Source of the DNA: an uncultured Kordia sp.
GTDB lineage: Bacteria > Bacteroidota > Bacteroidia > Flavobacteriales > Flavobacteriaceae
Direction of reading: 5' to 3'
NCBI RefSeq assembly: GCF_947496985.1
Contig: NZ_CANMEZ010000009.1
Location: 62,001-126,000 of the forward strand
Length of the DNA stretch: 64,000 bases
The position numbers and the translations under genes were made by a program. The notes under the pieces are model-generated. The model saw only the letters and a list, made by a program, of their open reading frames with translations, was not told the DNA's origin and searched no databases. Shown here piece after piece: positions 8,965 to 16,719 of this stretch. The stretch's first letter is position 1. Each line of letters begins with the position of its first letter.

Positions 8965-9558
8965 TTGAATTTGAGGAGTGACCTTGGATTTGTGAATAAT
9001 ATCAACAAAAATGATAACAATTTGAATTCTAAAGAACAAAACTCAACAACACTTCAATCAATAGATGATTTAATCACCGCTCTTTGTGAAGAAGAGAGGA
9101 CGACATACAATCACATAATCCGTTCCATAAATTTACCAAGTGAAGCTTTCAAGAACTATTGCTCATGGTCTAATACTTGTTATACGCGTAACTGTATTGC
9201 TGAAAATGAGAAGTTTGAATTGATCTTATTATGTTGGGAAAAAGGACAAAAAACACCTATTCATGATCATGGAGGCGAAGAATGTTGGGTGAAAATTATT
9301 GAAGGCGAATTTAGAGAAACTATATACCAAAAAGATGAAACTGGCACACTTGCTAGTGTTACTTCAACAATTTCAAAAGTAAATGACATTTCGTACATGA
9401 TAGATTTCATGGGATATCATTGCTTAGAAAATCTTTCAGAAAAAAGAAGTATGTCTCTTCATCTATATGCAAAACCTATAAGTAATTGTAATGTTTTTGA
9501 TGAAAAATCGAACAAAATCATCAATAAAGAGTTAAGCTACGATACGATTGCTAGATAA
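8965..9558 (+). CDS. cysteine dioxygenase (cupin family)
   Basis: A 197-residue cupin that oxidises L-cysteine to cysteine sulfinic acid with a non-haem iron. In numbering from the TTG start the metal ligands are His100 and His102 (PIHDHGGEEC) and His152 (GYHCLENLS). Cys107 aligns with the Cys of the mammalian Cys-Tyr cofactor (HDH then C five residues on), and Tyr168 in SLHLYAKP matches the partner Tyr. Length is typical of the family. There is no in-frame ATG upstream: the start is TTG at 8965 or GTG at 8992. The next gene follows after 23 nt and encodes a PLP decarboxylase that could use the product, giving hypotaurine. A -7 box lies at 8918-8925. Confidence 0.9.
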   Translation: MNLRSDLGFVNNINKNDNNLNSKEQNSTTLQSIDDLITALCEEERTTYNHIIRSINLPSEAFKNYCSWSNTCYTRNCIAENEKFELILLCWEKGQKTPIHDHGGEECWVKIIEGEFRETIYQKDETGTLASVTSTISKVNDISYMIDFMGYHCLENLSEKRSMSLHLYAKPISNCNVFDEKSNKIINKELSYDTIAR

Positions 9559-9581
9559 ACAACAACTAAAAAACAAATTGA

Positions 9582-10985
9582 ATGGCTGATATGAATAATG
9601 ATATCACTTTATTTAATGAACTTATTGAAATTTTATTAAATGAAGAAAAGAAGAATCCAGTTGCAGACCGAATAGAAGCAAACAAATTATATGCTTCACT
9701 TGACCTCTCGTTAAATGAGTCTCCAATGGTAGATGATGAATTTAAAACGGCACTTCGAGATGTTGTCATATCTACTCCAAAAACAGCGACAAACTTATTT
9801 TTTAACCAATTATTTGGAGGGAGACAAAGCAAAGCCGTTTTAGGTGATTTATTAGCAGTAATGCTAAATAATAGTATGTATACTTATAAAGTAGCAGGTC
9901 CTCAAGTTGGTATTGAGCAAGAAATTATAAGAAAGTCATGTGAGTTAATTGGTTATGGACCACAGAGTAATGGAACATTTCCAACTGGAGGTTCTATGAG
10001 TAATTATATGGCGTTGGTAATGGCAAGAGATGCAAAAGATCCAGCATGTAGATCTAAAGGAATGACAAAGCCGATGGTAATATATACTTCTAAAGAATCA
10101 CATTATTCAAACGCTAAAAACACAAGCTTTACAGGAATAGGTAAAGATAATATTAGGTATATTGAAGCTGATGAAACAGGAAGAATGATTCCTGAAAAGT
10201 TAGAAGCAACAGTGATTGAAGATATAAAAAATGGATTTGTGCCAACGTATGTAAATGCTACGGCAGGAACCACTGTTTTAGGTGCTTTTGACCCAATAGA
10301 CAAACTTGCAGATATTACTGAAAAATATGACATGTGGTTACATGTTGATGGTGCTTATTGTGGAAGTGTAATTTTCAGTGAAGCCTACAAACATTTATTA
10401 AAAGGTGTAGAAAGATCAAATTCATTCAGTTACAATGCGCACAAAATGCTTGGCACACCTTTAACATGTTCTATTATTTTAGTTAACGATAAAAAGCATT
10501 TACACAATTCGTTTAGTAATGACGCTGATTATTTGTATCAAACAGATGGAGATGATTTCAACTTAGGTAAAACTTCATTCCAGTGTGGAAGAAGAAATGA
10601 TGCATTAAAATTTTGGACACTTTGGAAATCTGTTGGAACAAGTGGTTTAACACAAATTGTAAATCAGCAATTTGAATTAGCAAATGTTGCCCGTAACTAT
10701 GTCAAAAATCATCCTGACTATACTTTATATAGTTTTGAAGATTCAATTTCTATATGTTTTAATTACAAAAACATCGATCCAACAACTTTATGTACTGTAT
10801 TGTATGAACATCAAGTTACGGTGGTAGGTTTTGGTTCTTTTAAAGAAGATACTTTCGTAAGATTGGTTACTGTAAACGCAAATAATACAACGCAAGATAT
10901 ATTGCATTTCTTTAAAGTATTAGAAACATTTGTAGAAGAAAACCCAAGTGTATTTGAAACTAAAGATGAAGCAATCAATATATAA
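9582..10985 (+). CDS. group II PLP-dependent decarboxylase, probable cysteine sulfinate decarboxylase
   Basis: A 467-residue member of the glutamate/aspartate/cysteine-sulfinate decarboxylase family. Landmarks are the stacking His174 in SKESHYS, Asp256 in LHVDGAYCG, and the PLP-binding Lys288 in NAHKMLG. The TGGSMSNYMAL segment (136-145) forms part of the cofactor site. Family membership is firm; substrate is not readable from motifs. Its position 23 nt downstream of cysteine dioxygenase argues for cysteine sulfinate, giving hypotaurine and eventually taurine, but aspartate or glutamate remain possible. The gene ends before a strong bidirectional hairpin at 11048-11083, closing a two-gene operon. 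Confidence 0.87.
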   Translation: MADMNNDITLFNELIEILLNEEKKNPVADRIEANKLYASLDLSLNESPMVDDEFKTALRDVVISTPKTATNLFFNQLFGGRQSKAVLGDLLAVMLNNSMYTYKVAGPQVGIEQEIIRKSCELIGYGPQSNGTFPTGGSMSNYMALVMARDAKDPACRSKGMTKPMVIYTSKESHYSNAKNTSFTGIGKDNIRYIEADETGRMIPEKLEATVIEDIKNGFVPTYVNATAGTTVLGAFDPIDKLADITEKYDMWLHVDGAYCGSVIFSEAYKHLLKGVERSNSFSYNAHKMLGTPLTCSIILVNDKKHLHNSFSNDADYLYQTDGDDFNLGKTSFQCGRRNDALKFWTLWKSVGTSGLTQIVNQQFELANVARNYVKNHPDYTLYSFEDSISICFNYKNIDPTTLCTVLYEHQVTVVGFGSFKEDTFVRLVTVNANNTTQDILHFFKVLETFVEENPSVFETKDEAINI

Positions 10986-11047
10986 TTATTAGTATAAAAT
11001 ATTCTTTTTCTAAAAGGAGAAGAAATTTCTACATAACATAAAACCTC

Positions 11048-11083
11048 AAAAAACCAGAGAAACTAACGACTCTGGTTTTTTTT
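11048..11083 (+). terminator. rho-independent terminator
   Basis: Perfect arms AAAAAACCAGAG (11048-11059) and CTCTGGTTTTTT (11070-11081) with a 10-nt loop and a T-run. It ends the dioxygenase/decarboxylase operon and, read on the other strand, can also stop transcription coming from the right. Confidence 0.85.
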
Positions 11084-11231
11084 ATGGCATAACTAAAATG
11101 ACTGTAAGATTAAATTAGTATATGCTAATTACAATGATTGAGATTTTCCCTGTTCACAATACTATCAGCTTTGTCTACAAGTAATTGTATTCTTCTTTTT
11201 ATCTTCTAAAAACGCTATTTGAATTTTAGTT

Positions 11232-11687
11232 TTACTCTTTCATTTGAGCATAAAATTTTCTCCATTCAGTAGTATCATATATCAAATTCGATTCTTTTAT
11301 AAGTCCGTCTTCAATTCTGAACCATTCGGTTCCTGAGTTTGACTCTAAACCTTTGACTGATGATTTAAAAATATAAAAAACAGCTATCCAATTTCCGTTT
11401 TCGGCAATATTAATAATCTCTATCCCAGTAATTACAGCGCCAATCTGTTTGGCTAGCTCAATAAATTCTTTTTTAGAATTAAGTTCAAGCATTGGATTCT
11501 TAAATCTATAATCATCGGCCAACAAGTCCAAAGATTTTTGAATTTGTTCTGGGTTATTGAATCCATTTAAAAACGTAGTCACGATTTCTTGATTTGTCAT
11601 AGTCTTACTTTTAATTTGTTGCGCGTTACTTTGGATTGAGAATATGGCTAATCCAATAATAACGGCTTGTTTTATTAGTTTCACCAT
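11232..11687 (-). CDS. exported SnoaL/NTF2-like protein
   Basis: A 151-residue protein with an N-terminal hydrophobic signal (residues 4-22, ending SNAQQ). A fold of about 120 residues follows that reads like the SnoaL or nuclear-transport-factor-2 family: an opening helix TNQEIVTTFLNGFNN, a DDYRFKNPML strand region, and GTEWFRIEDGLIKE near the end. Members are small cone-shaped barrels with varied functions, so no reaction is proposed. An internal ATG at MTNQEI would give a cytoplasmic form. It may be co-transcribed with the Crp-like regulator that starts at 12321 and ends 73 nt upstream. Confidence 0.7.
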   Translation of the reverse strand: MVKLIKQAVIIGLAIFSIQSNAQQIKSKTMTNQEIVTTFLNGFNNPEQIQKSLDLLADDYRFKNPMLELNSKKEFIELAKQIGAVITGIEIINIAENGNWIAVFYIFKSSVKGLESNSGTEWFRIEDGLIKESNLIYDTTEWRKFYAQMKE

Positions 11688-11760
11688 TCTATTTTAAATT
11701 TATGATGAGACAAAATTGCAACAGATTATAGACTCTATTCTTGGTAAAAACCAAGATTTT

Positions 11761-12321
11761 TTAAAATTTTACAGAATTGATTAATTTACTAAAGTTTGTA
11801 GGGTCAATTCGTAAATATGAAGCAATATCTTTCTGCGGAATCATATTTATCAAATGCGGACTTCTTTTTATGAATTTCTTAAAACGAGTATCTGTGTTGA
11901 AAGCCATTAATTGGTGATGTCTTTCGATAATACCTATTAAAAACTGTTCTGTGATGATTCTAAATAGGGTTTCAAGTTCTCTATGCTTTTTTATTAATTG
12001 AGAATGTTTCGTGTAAGGTATTCGTAAAAATGTACTGTTTGTGATTGCTTCAAGATAGTATTTGGAAGGAGTTTGTGTAAGAAAAGATTCAACGACTCCA
12101 CTAAATGATGGCGCGTAGGCAAAAAACATAACATGCATTTTTCCTTCATTTAAGTAGTATGACTTTTGAATTCCTTCTTTTACAAAATAAAGGTAGCGTT
12201 CAGTTCTACCGCATTCAGTAATTAATGTTTTTTTTGGAACAGAATATTCCGACCAATGAGAAATATATTCTTCTAGGACTTCTTCTTTAATTTTATAAAA
12301 AGAGGACAAGTATTTTTTCAA
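11761..12321 (-). CDS. Crp/Fnr-family transcriptional regulator
   Basis: A 186-residue protein with a cyclic-nucleotide-binding-type beta-roll at about 20-115 (LYFVKEGIQKSYYLNEGK, then YLEAITNSTFLRIPY), a dimer helix at about 120-145, and a C-terminal helix-turn-helix (MIPQKDIASYLRIDPTNFSKL). It is typical of the short Bacteroidota Crp-like regulators that lack obvious cAMP-binding residues. The likely role is regulation of the neighbouring small exported protein or of distant genes; effector unknown. Confidence 0.85.
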   Translation of the reverse strand: MKKYLSSFYKIKEEVLEEYISHWSEYSVPKKTLITECGRTERYLYFVKEGIQKSYYLNEGKMHVMFFAYAPSFSGVVESFLTQTPSKYYLEAITNSTFLRIPYTKHSQLIKKHRELETLFRIITEQFLIGIIERHHQLMAFNTDTRFKKFIKRSPHLINMIPQKDIASYLRIDPTNFSKLINSVKF

Positions 12322-12692
12322 TTGTTTACCAACGATTTATATAAAAACTATAACGGATTATTATGTGCGTATCGTTCAAAAAGCAATATACTAATTTAAA
12401 CGCGAAAACGGCACTAAGTGAACTGTCAAACAGTTATTCTTCTTATAGTTTCTAGAGTGTTATTTTTTTTCTATTTCAGAGAATGAATCCCGATTGTTTT
12501 GCCTTTTACTTTAGTTTGTTTTATTTGGGAAATTCATTAATTGAAAGTTGTTGCGTTTTGTTGCAAACTATTGCTAGATTCATTTTTTAGACCTAAGAAA
12601 ATAGTATGTGAATATTTAATATGCTTAAAATTAGTTCATTGGAAATGGATACATTCTTTTGTTGGGAGTCCATACATTGTTATCGCACGTTT
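12322..12692. other. intergenic region without a recognisable gene
   Basis: These 371 AT-rich bases separate the Crp-like regulator from the accessory gene cluster. No open frame with coding character was seen on either strand. The segment CATACATTGTTATCGCACG (12671-12689) resembles the CATACATTGTTATG-type motif at 14293-14305, part of the repeat family bordering the small genes to the right. Confidence 0.4.
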
Positions 12693-13169
12693 TTACTTTT
12701 CAGATTCATATCCGTGAATATTCCAAGTTTTTAAAAAATCATAACCTTTATGTCTCAAATATGTCATTCCGTCTATTTTAAATTTCATTTTAGTCAAGAC
12801 TTCGATTTCCGTTGTATCTGAATCTCCTAAACCAACAAATTCTAACTGGACTTTACCGTTAAGTTTTATCAATCCAGCGATTGTTGAAGAAGAAGTTATT
12901 GGCAGTTCTTCTGTCCGTTTGATATCTTCTGTATATGGTATTATTTCCCAAGTTGCAAAATTCTTCACTTTATGAAAGTTTAGCCATAATATATTTTCTC
13001 CTTTAATATTATTTTCAGGAATCCAAAATCCGTTAAGATTTTTACGTACTGAATCCAATTTCGTCAAATCAATTTCAGAGTCATTTTCCACAACAATTAA
13101 ATTTCGTTTAGGATTAGAACAACCGAAAAATATAAAAGTCAAAATCGATATGTAAATTATTAATCTCAA
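12693..13169 (-). CDS. small putative lipoprotein, unknown function
   Basis: A 158-residue protein with a lipoprotein signal and lipobox FFGC (Cys17). The mature part is beta-rich (WLNFHKVKNFATWEIIP, FKIDGMTYLRHKGYDFL) with no family I can name. It lies 52 nt downstream of a structured repeat (13221-13309), the same arrangement as the unrelated gene at 48236. Together with the neighbouring small genes it looks like accessory cargo. Confidence 0.65.
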   Translation of the reverse strand: MRLIIYISILTFIFFGCSNPKRNLIVVENDSEIDLTKLDSVRKNLNGFWIPENNIKGENILWLNFHKVKNFATWEIIPYTEDIKRTEELPITSSSTIAGLIKLNGKVQLEFVGLGDSDTTEIEVLTKMKFKIDGMTYLRHKGYDFLKTWNIHGYESEK

Positions 13170-13220
13170 GTTGCTGTTTTTTAAATGTGTGGTAATGTGT
13201 TTGTGTCTAATTCCGTAGAG

Positions 13221-13309
13221 TGTATTAGCAACTAAATTAGCAAAAACAAACCAAATAGAAAATCTGTGAAGATTTTTAAGAAGTAAGTGAGAACAAGCAA
13301 TTACTTATA
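13221..13309 (-). repeat. structured intergenic repeat, cassette-boundary type A, copy 1
   Basis: Read on the minus strand the element starts TATAAGTAATTGCTTG and contains the hairpin AAAATCT/AGATTTT (plus strand 13259-13265 and 13270-13276), then TTTGGTTTGTTTTTGCTAA and TAGTTGCTAA. A diverged copy with the same order of blocks is at 48104-48190 on the plus strand. Both copies end about 50 nt before the start codon of an unrelated small gene. Confidence 0.55.
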
Positions 13310-13817
13310 GCCATTATTGTGGTTAGTTTTTTCCGATGCTATTGTTTCGTTTAAAAAAATCAAAACTTCCTTAAAATAACGTTCTAAACTTTGGTGTTCT
13401 TCTTCTCCAGTATTTCCACTTTTTATTTGTTGAATTCGGTGGAATAAGAAGAAAGTATTGTTCTTGATTTATTCCTGCAATTAAAATACTTTTTTCGAGT
13501 TGTTTTCCAATATCTTCAAATTCGTTAATACAATAAGCTTCGATTATAAAACTGTCAATATTTTTCAGAAAGTCAATTTTGTTAATTGACTCAAAATTCG
13601 GTTCGATATCGTTTGGTGCAGAAAATCCGTTTGAGATTAATAGAAACTGTTTAAAGTTATTCGGAAATTTAATCCCAAGTCTTTTTTCGGTTAGTTGTAT
13701 TTCATTTTAAAATGTTGGTTTTGTACCTAGCCATTTATTTTCAATCTGCTCTTGAGTAAACTCAAAATCGGCTAATTCTATTGCTTTTACAGATATTTGA
13801 TTTAATAGATCTTTCAT
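13301..13817 (-). pseudogene. SMI1/KNR4 (SUKH)-like gene, inactivated
   Basis: A reading frame begins at ATG 13815-13817 (MKDLLNQISVKAIELADF) and meets an in-frame TAA after GTKPTF. The same frame continues with LGIKFPNNFKQFLLISNGF, the signature of SUKH/SMI1-KNR4 proteins. It changes frame near 13440: coding character shifts from FFLIPP to HRIQQIKSGNTGEEEHQSL, ending at TAA 13301-13303. One premature stop plus one frameshift mean the gene is dead, unless both are sequencing errors. SUKH proteins are commonly immunity proteins against secreted nuclease toxins; no toxin gene is adjacent. Confidence 0.7.
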
Positions 13818-13829
13818 TATTCTAATTTA

Positions 13830-14174
13830 TCATAAATGTGGTTTTGCAAAATAGAGCCAACCACACCATAGGGTCCAAAAACAGCTAAATAAGAGTCCGA
13901 TTATAAAAAAAAATATTCGAAACCTTTTTAGTCCGATTTTGTTTTTCAAATAATACCAATCAAACAATTCTAATAGAGTTCCTAATGAGTAAAAAATATT
14001 TGCTCCAATTCCCCAAATTATAATTCCGATTGTGTCCTCTATAGTCCAAGAATATTCTCCTCTTGAAAGGCCATCATAAATTGCAAAAAATCCAAAAAAT
14101 CCAACAACAATATTGTAAATCCATCTTTTAGATTCCCACCATTTTATATTCAATTTTAGTTCTTCTATTGTCAT
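13830..14174 (-). CDS. small integral membrane protein, unknown function
   Basis: A 114-residue protein with a short amphipathic N-terminus (MTIEELKLNIKWWESKRW) and about three hydrophobic helices (about 20-36, 47-68 and 85-108). It is rich in Trp and Phe. No family recognised. It starts just left of the hairpin repeat at 14243-14287 and ends 12 nt before the SUKH pseudogene, in the same orientation. Confidence 0.6.
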   Translation of the reverse strand: MTIEELKLNIKWWESKRWIYNIVVGFFGFFAIYDGLSRGEYSWTIEDTIGIIIWGIGANIFYSLGTLLELFDWYYLKNKIGLKRFRIFFFIIGLLFSCFWTLWCGWLYFAKPHL

Positions 14175-14242
14175 TTTCTCAAATTAAACAACCGTCAGTT
14201 ATGGGTTTAAAGTTACTGATTTTTGATAAAAAACAGACTTTA

Positions 14243-14287
14243 GCAATTCCGAGTGGAGTCGGACAAAGTCGAATCCGCCGTAATTGC
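14243..14287. repeat. large imperfect hairpin, cassette-boundary type B
   Basis: GCAATTCCGAGTGGAGTCGGAC and GTCGAATCCGCCGTAATTGC form an imperfect stem of about 20 bp with a loop of only about three bases. It is followed by GATTATACATTGTTATGTG. It lies between two unrelated small minus-strand genes (start 14174, end 14290). From memory, similar GCAATTxCGGCGGATTCGAC elements recur between accessory genes in marine flavobacteria. Confidence 0.6.
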
Positions 14288-14289
14288 GA

Positions 14290-14646
14290 TTATACATTGT
14301 TATGTGTAGTTTTTTTATTGTTCATTAATTCAGTTATTTTTTTCGCTTTTTCAAAATCCGCATCAATCAGCCATATCTTCAAATTCCGATTTTCCATTTC
14401 AAGAATTAAATTGGCTTTTTTCTTAAATTTTCCACCAACTCCACTTCCTATGAGTAAATCCACAATTATACTTAAAGTCGAAATTAACCAATTCGTCCGT
14501 TCTGCATTCAATTCCGTATTTTTTAGCTTTCTGAATGAGTAGATTCCGCTATTTTTCGGTTCAGAAGCATCAACGATTTCAAATTCATCGTTATTCAGAA
14601 TTATTTTCAGTTCAGGTTTGTTCCTCAATTCAATAGTTGTGATCAT
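14290..14646 (-). CDS. hypothetical protein with one hydrophobic segment
   Basis: A 118-residue protein. The N-terminal half is beta-rich (MITTIELRNKPELKIIL), the centre has a hydrophobic glycine-containing stretch (STLSIIVDLLIGSGVGG, about 55-71), and the C-terminus is charged. No known family recognised. The stop codon abuts the type B hairpin. Upstream, 21 nt before the ATG, lies TTACACAAAACGTTTA (14667-14682), which recurs inverted at 49006-49021 next to another accessory gene. Confidence 0.55.
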   Translation of the reverse strand: MITTIELRNKPELKIILNNDEFEIVDASEPKNSGIYSFRKLKNTELNAERTNWLISTLSIIVDLLIGSGVGGKFKKKANLILEMENRNLKIWLIDADFEKAKKITELMNNKKTTHNNV

Positions 14647-14666
14647 TTTCGAGTTCTGATTTTAAC

Positions 14667-14682
14667 TTACACAAAACGTTTA
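14667..14682 (+). repeat. 16-bp motif TTACACAAAACGTTTA, copy 1
   Basis: An exact 16-base match to the reverse complement of 49006-49021. Here it lies upstream of a minus-strand accessory gene; the other copy lies downstream of a plus-strand accessory gene. Read along the genes, both give TAAACGTTTTGTGTAA at a gene boundary. Confidence 0.5.
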
Positions 14683-14791
14683 GTGTATGGAAAGTAGGGC
14701 AGAAGAAAGCGACAAACTTTCAAGATTGCTCTGAACTAAATCGTTATATTTTGTTTTTAACTTCTCATTTTTAAAACCCAATCAAAAAAAA

Positions 14792-14832
14792 TGGCGGACT
14801 TGGTTAAAAGCTTTAAACTTTGGGTTAAGCAC
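14792..14832 (+). repeat. cassette-boundary repeat type C, copy 1
   Basis: TGGCGGACTT at 14792-14801 and CTTTGGGTTAAGCAC at 14818-14832 recur with almost the same spacing at 15956-15997. The two copies are direct repeats bracketing the TetR gene and its divergent membrane-protein partner. Confidence 0.65.
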
Positions 14833-14843
14833 CAAAATCCGTA

Positions 14844-15506
14844 TTAGTTGTAGTCCTTTTTAGGCACAGTTTTTTCTATTCTACTGAAATACTCATGATA
14901 TTTTTTTAAAGATTCTGACTCAAGATATGGTTCCAATAATCCACAACAAATTTCCATATAATAAGATAACTCAATATTTTTATTAGATGAAATTTCTGCA
15001 TCAATAGCCCAAAAATTATTTAGTATTTGACCAACATTAATTATTCTTTCAATGTTCTTTTTGTTCAAGCTACGAATCAGAATACCTTTTTTTATATAAT
15101 ATTCTAATATCTGTTCTGCTAAGACTCTTTCATTAGAGGTGTTTTGTATAAAATCAGTTTTTATAGTTTCATAATTTGACAATATTTCAAATAAGTTTAA
15201 ATAAAAGAATCTATATTTTGATTGTATTTTAAAAAGTTCTTTATGAGTATCAAGATATGTAATTATACTTGGTTTTTCATTTTTAACTACTGAATACATG
15301 TTTTGTAATTCCTGTTGTAATTCGATATATAGAGATTTTATGATTACTTTTTTATCAGGGTAGTGATATGAGTAACTACCTAAGCTAATTTTTAGGTTTT
15401 CGCATATCATTCTTGCAGTAACATTGTTCAATCCTTTTTTATTATAGAGAATTCTAGCAGTATTTAATATTTTCTTTTTTGTATCCACTTCACAAAGATA
15501 AAACAT
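14844..15506 (-). CDS. TetR-family transcriptional regulator
   Basis: A 220-residue protein from the ATG at 15506; the longer open frame to 15689 would run through the operator and the partner gene, so it is rejected. The N-terminal helix-turn-helix reads TKKKILNTARILYNKKG, then NVTARMICENLKIS and GSYSYHYPDKK, the canonical TetR pattern. The C-terminal all-helical part resembles regulators annotated TetR/AcrR in Bacteroidota. It is divergent from a small membrane protein at 15565. A perfect palindrome ATCGTACATTTGTACGAT at 15533-15550 and a related site at 15507-15522 lie between the two starts, so autoregulation and repression of the partner are likely. Confidence 0.88.
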   Translation of the reverse strand: MFYLCEVDTKKKILNTARILYNKKGLNNVTARMICENLKISLGSYSYHYPDKKVIIKSLYIELQQELQNMYSVVKNEKPSIITYLDTHKELFKIQSKYRFFYLNLFEILSNYETIKTDFIQNTSNERVLAEQILEYYIKKGILIRSLNKKNIERIINVGQILNNFWAIDAEISSNKNIELSYYMEICCGLLEPYLESESLKKYHEYFSRIEKTVPKKDYN

Positions 15507-15550
15507 TCGTACACTTGTACAATTAAAAAGATATCGTACATTTGTACGAT
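15507..15550. promoter_or_regulatory. TetR operator pair
   Basis: The perfect palindrome ATCGTACATTTGTACGAT (15533-15550) and a second, imperfect copy TCGTACACTTGTACAA (15507-15522) share the core CGTACAnTTGTAC. They fill the 58-nt gap between the divergent TetR and membrane-protein starts; the inner site overlaps the TetR leader. Position and symmetry fit a self-regulating TetR operator. Confidence 0.75.
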
Positions 15551-15564
15551 AAAATATTATACTT

Positions 15565-15873
15565 ATGGATTTCTCTCTTATTGATTTTATTATTGGACTT
15601 ACATTGGTGAATACTATTCCACATTTTGTTTTAGGTATTTGGAAAGGTAGAATGTTTAGTGGATTAGGTTTTGGGAACAAACAAAACATTCTCTATGGCT
15701 TGTTGAATTTAGTTATATCTCTTAGTTTGTTTATCTACAAGTATAAAGTGGAAGGTTTATTAGAAAATAGCATCTATTTGGGGGCTCTTTTCGTGATTTT
15801 CTCTTATCTTCTTGTTGGAAAGTTATGCTATAAGTATTTCCATGAGAAATATTTTTCGGAAAATGAGTCGTAA
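15565..15873 (+). CDS. small 3-TM membrane protein controlled by the divergent TetR
   Basis: A 102-residue protein with three hydrophobic helices (about 5-25, 42-58 and 68-88) and a charged C-terminus (YKYFHEKYFSENES). It contains the motif PHFVLGIWKGRMFSG in the first loop. I do not recognise the family. Its start lies 14 nt after the palindromic operator, so its expression should respond to the TetR ligand; a role in efflux or membrane adaptation is only a guess from that pairing. Confidence 0.7.
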   Translation: MDFSLIDFIIGLTLVNTIPHFVLGIWKGRMFSGLGFGNKQNILYGLLNLVISLSLFIYKYKVEGLLENSIYLGALFVIFSYLLVGKLCYKYFHEKYFSENES

Positions 15874-15955
15874 TTGTGCCTATGGTTTGTGTATGAAACG
15901 TAGTGTGTAAAAATACACTAACATTTCGAGCTAACACAAAGCCAAACTTAAAATT

Positions 15956-15997
15956 TGGCGGACTTTATAAAAATACACAAACCTTTGGGTTAAGCAC
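15956..15997 (+). repeat. cassette-boundary repeat type C, copy 2
   Basis: TGGCGGACTT (15956-15965) and CTTTGGGTTAAGCAC (15983-15997) match the copy at 14792-14832. It is preceded by a palindrome GCCAAA...TTTGGC (15941-15959), which the first copy lacks. It lies 83 nt after the membrane-protein stop. Confidence 0.65.
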
Positions 15998-16035
15998 TTT
16001 TTAGCTATGTTTTATACACCGTGTTGGCAGTAGTT

Positions 16036-16719
16036 TTATTCTTTCATCATTTGATATTTTTTATAAATAGAATTTTTCCACTTAGTAATATTTTCAGTTT
16101 TACTGTTGTCTAATTTACTTTCAATACTATCTATAATTTCTCTTGTCCAATTTAATTGTAAAGCTTTACCAAATTCTATAATCTTATTATTTTCAATTTC
16201 ACATTCCCACCAAAATAAGATATCTGAAACAAATAATCCATCCCAAGTAAATCTTTGAGAACTTTCATTGATATTTGGTTCTGGCATTTCAATATCAAAA
16301 GTTAAAAATCCATTCTTTTTTTTATCGTATGCATAGATTTTATAAAAACTTATGTCAGACAGAAATGGAATTATGTTTTCAACATTATAAGCGTCTTGTT
16401 CCTTTTTTGTCATCAGGAAAAATTCAGTTGGACATCTCAAATAATTGTTGAGCCCTATTCTTTTAGATTCTTCATTTTTACAAAATAAATCACTTATTGT
16501 CTTGGGTAAATCAAGCTTTTTTATTGTATTTAAAACATCTTTTTCTTTTAATCTTTCTGTATCTCTTTCCCATTCTGATTTGTAATTCGCCATTTTTAAT
16601 AAACTATCAAATGGTAATTTGGGGTATTGTTTTTTATATTCTTCAAAGTACATTCTTGTCAAGTCATCTTTGATTTGACTGACTTCATCCTTTTGTCTTT
16701 TTCCAAATAAATTAAACAT
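16036..16719 (-). CDS. hypothetical cytoplasmic protein
   Basis: A 227-residue soluble, charged protein with no signal peptide or membrane segment. The N-terminal half is helical (DDLTRMYFEEYKKQYPKLP) and the C-terminal half contains FLTFDIEMPEPN and SDILFWWECEIE, a pattern reminiscent of small immunity-type or SMI1-like proteins but too weak to name. Its start overlaps the stop of the broken protease gene by 1 nt and lies 33 nt from the 16752-16797 hairpin. Likely accessory; function unknown. Confidence 0.6.
   Translation of the reverse strand: MFNLFGKRQKDEVSQIKDDLTRMYFEEYKKQYPKLPFDSLLKMANYKSEWERDTERLKEKDVLNTIKKLDLPKTISDLFCKNEESKRIGLNNYLRCPTEFFLMTKKEQDAYNVENIIPFLSDISFYKIYAYDKKKNGFLTFDIEMPEPNINESSQRFTWDGLFVSDILFWWECEIENNKIIEFGKALQLNWTREIIDSIESKLDNSKTENITKWKNSIYKKYQMMKE

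Noticed and set aside
14168-14542. 124-residue plus-strand open frame
   Set aside because: It is antisense to 13830-14174 and 14290-14646 and includes the type B hairpin; sequence is low-complexity and without a recognised family.
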